Of a stretch of 64,000 bases of DNA, positions 47,864-59,706 are shown piece by piece (position 1 is the stretch's first letter; every line of letters starts with the position of its first letter). Under the pieces are notes generated by a model. The model saw only the letters and a program-made list of their open reading frames with translations. It did not search any database and was not told where the DNA came from. Source of the DNA: Trematomus loennbergii (taxonomy: Eukaryota > Chordata > Actinopteri > Perciformes > Nototheniidae). Made by a program: the position numbers and the translations under genes. The DNA lies in the NCBI GenBank assembly GCA_012861695.1, contig JAAOOA010000012.1:848501-912500 (forward strand). Reading direction: 5' to 3'.

Positions 47864-50222
47864 CAGGAGTTTTCAACATCTGAGTTATCCATGGTAGAGA
47901 GACCTTTAGTTTGTTGTTCTGAGCAGCTGTGATGTTATCATGGGTTGATGCGGCCAGTCTTCCTTCATGTGGCTTGAAAGGTAGTGATGCTGGGAAACGG
48001 AGGTTTGCATGAGTTGCCAAACCTCGACCAAAATCATAAATACTGGCATTTGGCAGATGTTTCCATGACAAAAGAAGATCTGTAAAATCTCTTGGAGACT
48101 CTGCCCTGAGGTTGAACTTCAAACTGTAGACCACACCATGAGGGCACAGAATCACTGACCACCCACCTTTGAAGGGAATGTGAAAAACAAAGTTATATAG
48201 TAAATGTGCAAATATCAAATCTCTAATTGTTTTTATGAACAATGTGTGACCCTTACCAGACGCTCCCCAGATTTTCTGGAATATCTTGTCATATCCATGT
48301 CTTGTCTTCATCTCCTCCCTTAGTCTATTGACAAGATCATCCCTTGATCCCTTTGAATCTAAATTGCAGGCCATGCACAGCTTGCGCACAGTCGAAACCT
48401 TTTGAAATACAGACAAGAGAATAGGTAGGTCAACATGGCATTACACAACTCAAACATACATAAAACAGTTGTACCTTCTGCTTCTTAAGCTCATCCACAA
48501 GACGATCCTCTGACACCATGCTGAGTTCCACTTCAGGGGAGGACTTTGAAGAGGATACTTTTTTAACTCTGTGTTCAACACTGTGTCGGATTTGCGTGTG
48601 TTCTTCCCAATCCATGGGCCCCAGTGCTCAAAACTATGATTTACAGCAAAACTGTTTTTTGCACGACCTGGGTACAAACAAACAAACAATACATTCATAA
48701 TATGGTAAGGTGCATGGAAGGGGTATATAAAAAGGGAAATACTAATAAGGAGAAATGCAAGAGCATGTTAATACTTTGGAAAAAGCCATGAGCAATCTCA
48801 TGATGAACATAATCCCAGAACTCTTCAATGTTAACTTCGCCAGTATAGTTCTCAGAGGCCTCTTTCAGATCACTCACTGAAATAAAAAAAAACATTTACT
48901 TACTCTTATATTTGTAACTAACACAAGATTATCATTAACATAAACATGAGACATTGTGACTTACCAGGCAAGTTGAACACTCCTTTTTTGTGCAGGTCCA
49001 TCACAACTACTGGAGGATAGTAGCCACAGCAAACACAAGAGTAGGAATAATCATTAGTCGTCAATGCCTCAAAGTGCATGTACCCATGGAGGATAGTGTC
49101 TCTGGCAGGAAATGTTACTTTCCTCACAACTTCCAGGGAGTTTAACACCTTGGACACGGAAACATTGTTCTAAAAGAGAGAGGGGCAACATTTGAAAATA
49201 AATGTAGTTGTGTATATTTCGGATAAGCAACACAGAAAAAAAAACACTTCAGCATTTTTCCTGACCACAAATACCATTGCCCTTACCTGTAAGCTGGCTC
49301 TCAAATAAACGCATAGCTCAAGGTTCAATATGACATGGTCATCAAAGTTGTGAAGACTGTCCTGCCATTCCTGGTATCGATATATCATGTGGCACTGTGG
49401 GCATCGCCGGAAATAGGTTGATACGTCTGATGATAATAAAACACAAATAAATAAGGAACACTGTTTTATTTTTAAGCATTTAAAAATGTGATAATATGAG
49501 GTGAACCATTAATAACTTACTTTCAATTACACCATTCATGGTGATTATCCTGGCATTTCTGGTGATTCTTGTTGACTTCTCCAGAAGAACAGACCCTGGA
49601 CAGACAGTGCAAAGGGTCTCTGTTGGATGCAACTCTGTGATGTATTCTGTTGGTGCCTTTGGTGTCACAAGATCATCTGGTAGGTCGGCTGGAAGCTTTT
49701 TATTACTAAATATATGTACTCCACAAGTCGCTTCAAGTCTTCAGCCAATGGTGGATAGACAGTGTCTTGATGCTGTTGAGGTGCACTTGAGCAGCCAGTC
49801 TCTGTTCTAAATATCTCCCGGTTTGTTTGAAATAAATGCCATTTGCTTATGTTTTTGTGCACACATGACATTCTTGGTTTGGCAGAGGGACAATGCCATG
49901 TTTTGGCTGGTAAATTGTATGTCACCATGACTCTCCCAAGGCGACTATATTGTTTCAAAGTCGGCTCGTGGATTGAAAAACAATATTGCCTGTGGGTCTC
50001 TTCAAATGCCACTTCGACACAGAGAGGGGCGTGGGCTGTCTGGGCATTTTTTTGCCTTTTCACACAGATTGCCCTTTTAGCCTCACCAAAGAATTTCAAC
50101 TCCACCATTTCAGATAAGATTTCTTCATTTAGAAATTCTTCGGTAGCTGTTTCACTGCAGTACTCCAGTGACCGGATGTGTTCACAATGGCTAAATATGA
50201 ATCCACTTCTCAGAGCCATTAA

Positions 50223-51378
50223 CCTGTTAAGCACCAAGCCTGTTTTTCATGTTTCAGGCTCGAAAATGACATGCCCAAAACAAATGACTACAACTTAACT
50301 TCTAAAAGGGTTATATGAATAATTTCTTTTATCAAAGCAAGGTTACATCTGTGAGTTGGATGTAGAAGTGTCAGAATCAATATAAATGTTTTTATTTTAA
50401 AGAAAATTCAGATTTTACATAGTAAAAAACTGTAAATTATAGTGTCCGTCCAAAGATTATTTTGTACAGATAGTGACAACTACCCTTGGATGATGGGTTA
50501 GTAGACTAAAAGCTTTAGGAATCCAAAGTACAACATATAATAAGTACCCTGTATCAAGATTGATGCAAAACAAGTGACATTTGACCTTTTTAGAGAGGTT
50601 TAGCCAAAACCACCCCACCTCTGAGGTGATTTGGGTGAAAATGTTTTTTTTTCCATATCTCTGGCCCCCCTTGCTCAATTTTGATGGTTGACACCTCTTT
50701 CTGACCGTTAGAGCCAATAGAATTGAAGGGGGAGGCTCACACACACACACATTGTGAAGAGAAAAGGTGGGGGCTGCGCGCATGTAAATGTAAAGCAGAG
50801 TGGAGCTACATTCTAGCTCTGGCATTTGGAAACAAAAAAGCAGTTTTATTGTTTATGGATTATCAGAAATAATTTCAAAGAGGGCACAGATACATTGGAT
50901 GAACCTATGGATTAACTGCAGCATCGTTTTTTTATCGTTTTAATGCCATTGAAGACCAGTTTTGACGAAGGTAAGCCATGTTAGCGTTTCTAGCTACCTA
51001 GCTCCACATGTTATGATGTACGCTTTCGTTTATAGCGTCGCAAATGTTTATCACTGAGTGTTGAGGTTTTTTACACAGATTCTGTGTCACCAAAAACGAG
51101 TGGTTGGCTGTGCATCTAGGATAAGTAATAAGGGAGTTATTGTGAGTTTAAGTGCCGTTTTAGGTTACATTTTTTCGCTCGTGGCTAATTCAGAGGCTGA
51201 GTGTTAGCAGTGTGTTTTTTTTTTGATTTAAAAAAAAAAAAGATCAGTTAGCTGAGTTTCTTCCCGTTACATGGATATAAAACATTCATAGTTTATTAAA
51301 TATTAAGATCCCTTAGACGTTGTTTCCTGCAAATGACGCGTTTATCCGCCCGGTACCGGGCGGATGGTGCGTAACAGG
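50223..51378 (-). mobile_element. piggyBac-type MITE, copy 3, in exon 2
   Basis: TTAA flanks both sides (50219-50222 and 51379-51382). The ends are CCTGTTAAGCACC and GGTGCGTAACAGG. The body is the reverse complement of copy 1 (for example the CACAATG..GAGAAAAGGTGGGGGC block). Removing it restores the exon frame. Confidence 0.87.
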
Positions 51379-51396
51379 TTAAGTGATACTGCCTGC

Positions 51397-52603
51397 CAGA
51401 GATGGAGTACTAGAGTCCTGGACTCGGACTCGAGTGCCGATTTTCGGGGCTCGTGACTCGACTCGGACTCGCGCACTGATTGACGCGACTCAGACTTGGA
51501 CTCGTGAATTCTCGCGCACGATGACTTGGACTCGGACTTGTGAATTATCGCGCACGCTGACTTGGACTCGGACTCGTGAATTTTTCCCCCCACGATGACT
51601 CGGACTCGACTTGTACATTGACGCTCCGACTTGGACTCGGACTCGAGCAAGTTTTCTATGGAGTCTGATGTCCTCTATCCTGGCGTGTGCACCGGCTGCG
51701 AGGCGAGTTCACGTACTGGGCCCCGCTATTCCAGTCTAAAGATGTCTAGAGACACACCCCGCATCGTGCTGTTTGCTTTCACACATTCGGCTTCCACATT
51801 GGAAAAGAGCAGCGCAAAATGCTCTATGTGGAAACAATATTGAAGAGAAGGCTCCGTAACACATTACTCTAAACATCGAGTTCAGACATATAGGCTGTCT
51901 TGAACACTATCATCAGAGTAACGTGATCTAACAATACATAAAGATTCAGCCGATAACACGAATGCACATGGCTACTTAACATGCAGAATTACCTCATTTT
52001 GCATGCTAAGTAGCCATGTGCTTTCTGGGGCTAAATCTTTATCAGTAAACCGATTTAACCGGTAAAAGTTCCTTCAAAATAAGAGTCCCGATCTTATTAC
52101 TATCAAAATAAAAGTGCAAAACGAAAACTTTACCATAGGAAAATATTGGCATACAAATATAATCACTTATAATACTAATAATAATATTAATATTAGTAAT
52201 AAGCTTTATATTTGTATAGCACCTATTACAAGAATTGTAGCCAAACTGGCTTCACAGCAGTTCAATAGACAGATTAGTATAACATGACAGGATAAAAGCA
52301 ATGTAGAGGAGCAGCTACATCACAAGACATATATCCACGAAGATTAATACATGAAGACTTGTGACTCAGACTTGACTTGGACTCTTCTTAGGTGACTCGG
52401 ACTTGGACTCGGACTCGAACACAGGTAATGATGACTCGGACTCGACTCGGACACTCCTTGGGTGACTTGGACTCGGACTCGAACACAGGTAATGATGACT
52501 CGGACTCGACTCGGACACTCCTTGGGTGACTCGGACTTGGACTCGACTACGACTCTCCCTTGGTGACTTGGACTCGTGAATTGGTGACTTGACTACAACA
52601 CTG
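51397..52603. mobile_element. hAT element with GACTCG minisatellite arms, in exon 2
   Basis: CTGCCTGC, 8 bp, flanks both sides (51389-51396 and 52604-52611). The ends are CAGAGATGGAGTACTAGAGTC and, inverted, CAGTGTTGTAGTCAAGTCACC. Both arms (51414-51650 and 52362-52580) are built of GACTCG/GACTTG repeats in inverse orientation. The centre has a LINE-tail-like piece near 52200 and no transposase. Confidence 0.85.
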
Positions 52604-53786
52604 CTGCCTGCACACTTCCAACTCACACTGAATGTTATGAACATGACCCCAGGTTTTTCTTTGGACATGTATTGGCACAGAAAAGCAGTGACTTGCTTTT
52701 TGGACTGCAGATATCCCCAATGTTGCATCTACACAGACACTCTTTAAATGATTTATTTCCGTTATGTCCTTTGATTTTTTTGTGTGTTTCCTCTTGATGT
52801 GTTTGCCCAGGTTTTCTCGGTCGCAAATCAGGGTGCAGTGTGGGCATTTTACCTTTTTCAGAGTTGATTTAGTTGTTAATTTAGTAAATTGGACACCAGA
52901 AGATGATACTAGTGGGGAGTCAGCCACTTTTGCAATCAAGCCGGGAGTGGGGGACACTGTTGTTGTTGGAAGAAGAAGAGAGAGCACAGCTGATGTGTTG
53001 GGTTGCGGTGAGGAAGAGGATGGACCAGGGCAATGTTCAGAAGCTGATGTGGAAGGCAACTTGTGGCAAGCCTCCAGGTGTACCTCCATATCTCCTCTTC
53101 TTAAAATGGTTTTTGCACATTGAGGGCAATGGAAGTGAGCCAAGTCTCTGCAGGTTAAATGGCACTTGTAGATTGCCATATCTAAGAGAAAGTCAAGAAA
53201 AATAAGTTTGCCAATGACAGACACGAAACAAGAACAAAAACAAGCACAAACATGTATCAGTATATGTGTGTGTTACCTTTAAACATTATGCCATTTTTTA
53301 AGTGCACTTCCAAGTGCTTCTCGAGTCGGGATGGTGCGCAGGGTTTGAATTTGGGGCACAAAGGACAGTGGAATAGTTTGCAACATGTTGTGCAGCGTTT
53401 CACTGCAGGCTTTGCAGTGCCACAGAGGATTGAAAGATGCATCTACAAAAAACAGGAACAAATGTTACAAAATGTATGGTTATAGACTAAAACTTCAATT
53501 AAAACAATACTTCATACGGCCAGTCTTTGCACGCTGTTTAAGTGTGAAAACAGCTTATTTCACTATACATTACATTCTACAACTAACGGCCAGAAACGAT
53601 AGAAACACTTTTAATCTGTATTATCTCTTCTTTTAAAAGACATCAGTGTCATTGCCAACAACAACAAATGCAGACCTACCCTTGCTAACCTCTTTACACA
53701 AACGTTTAATAAAGCCAAACTGACAAACACTTAGCTAACAACGTAAAAAGACTGTATAAATATATATTTTTCACATTACACAATTG

Positions 53787-54507
53787 CAGTGGCGAGCCGT
53801 GAGCTTTATACCTAGGCCCTCTGACCCCCACCCCTTCCTTCGAAAAAAAAGACGTTATTACGTCACAGCGTATACTTCAGCGGAATATCAAAACAACGGC
53901 CCAGGGTGCAAAACGCATCAATGACAGCGACCCTCTACCACACAAAAAACACCTGTGAACCCAATGTGTGTTCTTTGACATTGAAAATGATATTGCATTG
54001 TGTTTGTTACTTTCATTGCAGTTGTATGTCTTAAGTGTAATTTGGCATGCTTTTATTTTGAAGGCGAGTTCACGCTGTTGACAGGAAGTTGTTGTTGCTA
54101 TGGAAACAAGAAAAGTTTCACAGCGGGCGGAACTCGTCATAAAGTCCGCGATAATAAAACCCACCCATTTAGAGGGAAGATATGATTGGTCAATTGTACT
54201 GTCATTTGACATTACTCTCTCGTTCAGTTACTGTAGCGGGCCCTCTGTGAATCGCAGAGAGGCCCGCTATAGTAACTGACATTCAAACAGAGACTGAACA
54301 GGCAGATTCAAAGGATTTATTTCTTTGGAAATGTTATTTTATTAAATCAAGTTTTTTTTCGGTAAAACTAATGAAAAATATACAAAAATAATATTAAAAA
54401 AATATATATTTAAAATTTTTTTTAATTTTAAATAATGTTTAAATATTATTTTTGGAATATCTTAGGCCCTCACAGAGGGCCTAGAGGGCCCTGACGGCTC
54501 GCCACTG
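53787..54507. mobile_element. hAT MITE, 721 bp, with a central hairpin
   Basis: CAGTGGCGAGCCGTGAG at 53787 is inverted at 54507 (GACGGCTCGCCACTG). CACAATTG flanks both sides (53779-53786 and 54508-54515). No transposase is present. Confidence 0.9.
54225..54278. repeat. Near-perfect 26-bp hairpin
   Basis: CAGTTACTGTAGCGGGCC... (54225-54250) pairs with 54252-54278 with a few mismatches and almost no loop. It lies inside the hAT MITE. Confidence 0.8.
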
Positions 54508-54515
54508 CACAATTG

Positions 54516-55179
54516 CCTCTGCATTCGATTATTATTGGTTTTAGTAATAACGTAATTAATAACTAGCAGTGAAAGCAGAAAGCTATGAAAAAGAATTGCA
54601 AGCAGACATTGAAGTGTACAACTATTGCACAATTTATTAAAGAAATTAGTTCAGTAACAAAAACACATGCTTGTACATTGGCATGTATGTAGACACGGAA
54701 ATACTGTATGTGGGTGGGCGCGCACACACACACACACACGCAAGGTTACTTAAGGTTTCTCACGCAATGCCACTGCCTCGTAGCAAATAAGACATAACGG
54801 CTTGTCTCCATTTATCACAAACTTGTGCTCAGTTTCCCATGTCTCGGTAAATGAGTGCATTAAATTGCCTTCCATCTGCATCAATTTTTTTTTTTATTAC
54901 CGCTGATGATATTGAGACGCATCAGTGCATAGCGGCATAGGTGGCGTATGATAAGCAAATGATATGCTCTGCAAGTATATATATATTATATCGATAAATG
55001 TTGTTTTATCTGCGAAACAATACATTTAGACTGCATTCATTGTTTTGGATAGTGCAAACAGGTCACGCACCTTACCTTACTGATTTGCAAAAACTTCCAT
55101 CAGACGAGTCCTTCGGTGGGCGGGGTAAATAACGTGTTCGTAAGAATCGTCACTTCCTGTACTGACAGTGGAGGTGTCC
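54516..55179. other. Unassigned sequence
   Basis: No gene or repeat boundary recognised between two MITEs. Confidence 0.3.
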
Positions 55180-55182
55180 TTA

Positions 55183-55945
55183 TGGCGCGTTTCCACTACA
55201 GCGCGGAGCACGGTTTAAGAGGGCTGTGACGTCAGCGGCCCGTCTTTGGTTGCGTTTCCACTTGGCCTAGTACCGGCCGGCGGGTCCTAATTCACAGTTT
55301 TTCTGGCCTCATAAAATCGCGGGTCTAGGGCCAGAGACAACGAGGCTGAGTCGGGCTGAGTATGCTAAACTAGAGAGAGCATCGCTGGCAAGGGGGCTAC
55401 AACTACAACAAGATGGACATATTTGACCGTGATTTAATTGTAATACACGTTTCAAAATGATGCCGAAGTAACAACATACTGATACCGGTTAGTAAAAACC
55501 ATGAATTAATGCTTTGTCAAGTCTGCAGACAGACGGCAGGCGAAAAACCTTTTAAAATGCGTGTGTTCTAAATGGAGATTGGCTAAGCTAACGCAGTATA
55601 TGCTCCGACCGTCCACACTCACAACAACGGCCTATACAGACATAAATAAAGCAGCGACTGTATTCACCATGACACAGGCAGTCTGTGGTTTGTACTTGTT
55701 TAACTTTTGTCTAGTTTCTGAACATATATGAGGAGCTGTGAGCTCTGAGTGCTAACAGCTAACGGCTGTGTTGTTTTTCTGGGGTTCTCTGAAGATCACG
55801 TCACGGCTCCGCCTACACTGCGTTACTATAGATACTACCCCAGTTCCTAAACTGTAATGGAAATGCGCCATAAAGTGAGCCAGTCCTAACGAGGCCCAGC
55901 CATACCGAGCGGGGCCGAGCGAGGCCGTGTAGTGGAAACGCGCCA
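55183..55945. mobile_element. Harbinger-like MITE, 763 bp
   Basis: TGGCGCGTTTCCACTACA at 55183 is perfectly inverted at 55928-55945. TTA flanks both sides (55180-55182 and 55946-55948). Confidence 0.9.
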
Positions 55946-55959
55946 TTAGAGTGCAGCCT

Positions 55960-57002
55960 ACACCGGAACTGTCCTGAGAGTGGAGGCCTGCAGGCAGACC
56001 CCTCTCAGTATTATGGGGAAGATGCCACCGCGCTCAGGAGGTACTGCAGGAGGTACTGCAGGAGGTGCTCTGATGCTGGCAACAAAACGGTGAAGACTAT
56101 CTACTGCACTAAGTGCCTGGTCCCTCTGTGCCTCAATTAAAAGAAGAACTGTTTCGAGGCGTGGCACACCTCTGACTAAACACATCCAGGTTTTGTGTAC
56201 ATTTTTGCTTTTTTTTGCCAATGTTTACAAAAACAATGCTTGTGGTTTTATTTCGGTTTTAGTGTAGTTTTATTGTATAGTGTGTTATTTTTGAAATAAA
56301 TCTGCTCCTGTTGGGAGACAAATTTATCCTATGTTTCCTAATTTTTATTGTGTAAGTAAACCTTCCTAGAAGTGTTAGTCGGGTGATAAACATGTAAGGA
56401 CTGTGGCAAAGTCCACACACACACACACCACCATTTACATAAAAAAAAAGAAATGTAATTTTAAAAAGATTTTTTTTTATAAAAACACTTGTATTTGGCT
56501 GGAATGATTACCTATAGTGATAATACAATTATGTTTACAGTATGGTACCTGAAAAAGGTCAAATGGCACTGATGGTATCCAAATGTGCCCAAATGTCAGT
56601 CCGCCTGGACTTCTTTTTGCTAAACCTCTCTAAAAAGGTCAAATTTCACTTGTTTTGCCTCAATCTTGATACAGGGTACTTATTATATGTTATACTTTGG
56701 ATTCCTAAAGCTTTTAGTCTACCATCCCATCATTCAAGGGTGGTTTTCACTATAAGTAATGTTTTTTTTTTAGGCGGAGGTAAGAATTTACCTTTTTTTT
56801 TACTATGTTCCATCTGAATTTACTCTGACACAGAAACATCTATATTGATTCTGACACTTCTACATCCAACTCACAGATGTAACATTGCTTGGATAAAAGA
56901 AATGATTCATATAACCCTTTTACAAGTTAAGTTATAGTCATTTGTTTTGGGCATAGCATTTTCGAGCTTGAAACCTGAAAAACAGGCTCGGGGCTTAACA
57001 GG
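55960..57002 (+). mobile_element. 3' remnant of a coding piggyBac element (copy 4)
   Basis: The right end, GGGGCTTAACAGG followed by TTAA (57003-57006), and the preceding 450 bases match the right part of piggyBac copies 1 and 3. Upstream (56042-56178) is a trace of a piggyBac transposase C terminus. This copy therefore still shows the coding parent of the MITE family. The left part is missing. Confidence 0.65.
56042..56178 (+). pseudogene. piggyBac transposase cysteine-rich C terminus
   Basis: piggyBac transposases end in a zinc-binding cysteine/histidine domain that recognises the transposon ends. The plus-strand frame from 56042 contains RRCSDAGNKTVKTIYCTKC, then LVPLCLN, an in-frame TAA at 56137, and KKNCFEAWHTSD, before a final stop. 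The C-x2-C, C-x4-C and C-F-x3-H spacing resembles the C-terminal domain of this family. A 12-bp unit (AGGTACTGCAGG) is tandemly duplicated just upstream. The internal stop marks a pseudogene. Confidence 0.6.
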
Positions 57003-57005
57003 TTA

Positions 57006-58184
57006 AAACATAATGGCATCCTGACCTAAATTACAACGCTGTTACCTTAGTTTAGTTTAGTATTTGAATACCAATGACATGAATGGAATACAAAATGTAT
57101 GAATGTAACTTAAAAAAGGTAAATCATTTAAACACTAATGCTTTTTCATTGTTGGCTACATCACCCATTATAAGGCTTCCTCTATCTTATGGAGTTGTAC
57201 AACATACATTGGGTTCCATTCATGATAAAGTAGAGAGGTCCCGTGCACATTTCCTGATCCGCACTCCATTCTAGTTGGGTAACAGCAAATCAAATGAATA
57301 CATTATTTTCTCTCCTCCTCCACCATTCAGTGTAGTGGCTGTGTCCGATCGGACAGTGCAAGTGTCTTACAGCTTTGGGTGACCATAGTAGTTAAGAGTC
57401 ACTGACACTGTTGTTATATCCTATTGATAAAGCTTTTAACTGGGAAGCTTTAGTTGTGGATGCTTGTTTAGAATGAACCTACTTTTTCCGCGTTTTACTT
57501 GCCATAGATAGAGCAAGTATGTACAATTCAAAGTTGTTTGGCTTTGTCACTGTGTCATGTTCTTTCTCTGTGTTAAACAATTTATTTTCACCCCGTGTTA
57601 TATCTGTTTTTACTTCCTGTCTTGTGTTTTCCCGCCTGTGTGATGTCTGCCCCACCCTGATTCGTTCACCTGCTGCCCTTGTGTTTTTGCCTGCCTTCCC
57701 TCCTTCCTTTGTTTGCTGTGCTGGAGAGTTTGTTTCATTATTTTGACCACCACTACAAGTGGGACCCAGGTACCCCTTAAAGACACGCCTGTTTGCTATC
57801 CTGGCTCCTAAATAGTGGAATGAGCTCCATCAGGATAGCAGAAACTCTGCATATCTTCTGTCACAAACTGAAAACACGTCTATTTTGATTGTACCTTGGC
57901 AATTAAAGTATTGCTGAAACAACTATAGAGGGGACCCTGAAGAATATGTGCTCCGTATTTGCACTATATGAAACTACCTATTGTAGGAACTCTACTGTAA
58001 CAGGACTGGGCTGACAAAAGAGGAAAGTGGTAGTGCAGCAATCACGACAGAGGCAGTGTTTAAATCCAAAAAAGGCTTTATTGCTACCAAACTCAAAAAC
58101 ACCTTCAAAAACACAAAGGCTAACGTATAGCCGGGCCACTAACCGACTTACCAGCTTACAAAAAACGTGTTCTTATACCGGGTT
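57006..58184. other. Mixed retroposon fragments
   Basis: 57550-57730 is C/T-rich and resembles part of a Gypsy LTR. 57770-57900 (CCTGGCTCCTAAATAGTGGA..) looks like a LINE C-terminal and tail fragment. The rest is unassigned. All calls are weak. Confidence 0.3.
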
Positions 58185-58865
58185 GCAGTCGAATTGTCAG
58201 TTTAGTTTATTATAATCAAAAGGAGAAATATGAACGTTAGTTTTTACTGAAATTATCAAATAAAGTCAACATTTCACAGTCTTTACTGAGCTGTGTGGGG
58301 TTTGTTCAACTTTTAAAAGATGTTTGAATGGTAATATACACAGTGATGTTAAGGACTAACGTTTATAATAAATACATTTGTATTTATTTTAAGATCTTTT
58401 CATACAATAATACGTATTGGGATCATTTGTATTAATGTAGAACGGAGGGAGAGGGTGACAACAATAAGTTTCACTTTTTTATTTCAATTACAACCTCGTT
58501 CATGAAGAATATGTTTCTCTGTTGTCCACGTTCATAAAGCATAAAACAACAGCATCAGAGCGCGGTGCAGAGTCTCTATGAGTTTACAGTAGTCCGTCGT
58601 TCTCATTATACATCCATGTAGTCTGCTGTGCAGAAAACTGTAGTTTTCCCCACAGCAGACGCACATTCATGACGTCCGCTGGCGCATAATAAATACGTTG
58701 GATAGTGAAAGTGCAGTCGATTCTCAAAGCACTGCAGTCTCTTCTCCTAAGTCCTTTTGAATTCTCCTATCCACTATTCCTTAACCCCGTGACGTTTCAC
58801 ACAGAGGTTAAGGAATAGATGATAGGAATAGACAATAGGGGCTGATTTTTGGACTATTCGACTGC
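58185..58865. mobile_element. MITE sharing 225 bp with 26440-26663
   Basis: GCAGTCGAATTGTC at 58185 is inverted at 58865 with one mismatch. The body includes the shared block 58206-58430. No clear TSD. Confidence 0.6.
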
Positions 58866-58926
58866 AGCCCGGGAGCCTCCTGCTCCCTCCATGTGCCACC
58901 CCAATCTGAACAACTCTGTGGGCTTT

Positions 58927-59703
58927 GGCTGCGTCTCAGGTAGACTATTTTCATTTCCTCGGTCCTCTGTATCACCGGAAGTTGATTTGTCTGCGCCATC
59001 TTGAGTAGCGTCCCATGGCTCTTATTTCTGCCGGAGGAGCGAGGAGCGATAATGGAGGAGCGATAACCGAGGAACCACCAGACCATCCTCCGATGAAATC
59101 CTCAGATACTCGCTCCGCCCCCTTACTGTGTATCGCTCACTGATTGGACGATGCAACGCATGCACTGATCTGATGCTTCTTGACATGAGAGCAGTTTCCT
59201 AGCGGAGTGAAGAAAATAATGAAACTCACGAGAGTCACTCCTCAGTCTATACTGTGTTTTGTTTCAATGAATGTATCATTTAGTTACAAATATGTGATAT
59301 ATCTGAACAACAAAGTGGTCAAAATGTATTTTATTCATTTATTGGAAACATTTTCATGATCACTTTTTTCATTTATACATTTTAAGAATGGCGTTTATCT
59401 TTTTTGAGAATGAGTTCTTATTTATTTTATTTATTTGGGTCTACAACAGATGATACAAATGTATATGTCAGTAAATGTGTACTAACAGAGGCGGGGGTGT
59501 GTGTGAAAACAACGGGGACAGAGCTGCTGTCAGACATCAGCTGTGCGGTGTCATCACAAACGGACGTCGCTTCACGTGACGCTCCGGAGGAAAGGACGTC
59601 CCATTGCTCTTAAAACTCATTTCCCTGCTTCTCGTGGTTTCCTTGCGTCTCTCCATGCTTTGAGGGACGCAAGGATTCCATTTAATTGACCTGAGATGCA
59701 GCC
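58927..59703. mobile_element. Short Harbinger derivative of the 38640 family
   Basis: The ends GGCTGCGTCTCAGGT (58927) and ACCTGAGATGCAGCC (59703) are inverted. 58927-59100 and 59367-59703 match the two arms of 38640-40772, without its transposase. It is a typical deletion derivative. Confidence 0.8.
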
Positions 59704-59706
59704 TGT

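Larger units (their letters stand above)
45930..53442 (-). pseudogene. Spliced multi-exon pseudogene, HMGXB3/KDZ-like with zinc fingers
   Basis: Ten minus-strand exons have matched phases and GT/AG sites: 53442-53278, 53181-49521, 49426-49287, 49169-48965, 48876-48775, 48667-48475, 48398-48257, 48166-46222, 46133-46047 and 45983 onward. Exons 1-2 hold three C2H2-like fingers (CPLCPKFKPCAPSRLEKHLE, HCPQCAKTILRRGDMEVH, VKCPHCTLICDRENLGKH). Later motifs are YFRRCPQCHMIYRYQEW, SCVCCGYYPPVVVMDLHKKG, GGWSVILCPHGVVYSLKF and VAEQLFSSMRKNNYF. From memory the latter part resembles HMGXB3-like proteins and KDZ-type transposases; this assignment is tentative. Exon 2 is broken by a piggyBac MITE and a hAT, exon 8 by a MITE. 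Frameshifts lie near 49715 and 48560. The 5' start is not found, and the 3' end runs into the TA microsatellite. Confidence 0.7.

Noticed and set aside
51342..51650. Frame rich in S-E-S-K repeats
   Set aside because: Low-complexity product of the GACTCG minisatellite arm of a hAT element.
52764..53205. Plus-strand frames of 100-119 residues
   Set aside because: They lie opposite the zinc-finger exon, which has splice sites and motifs on the minus strand.
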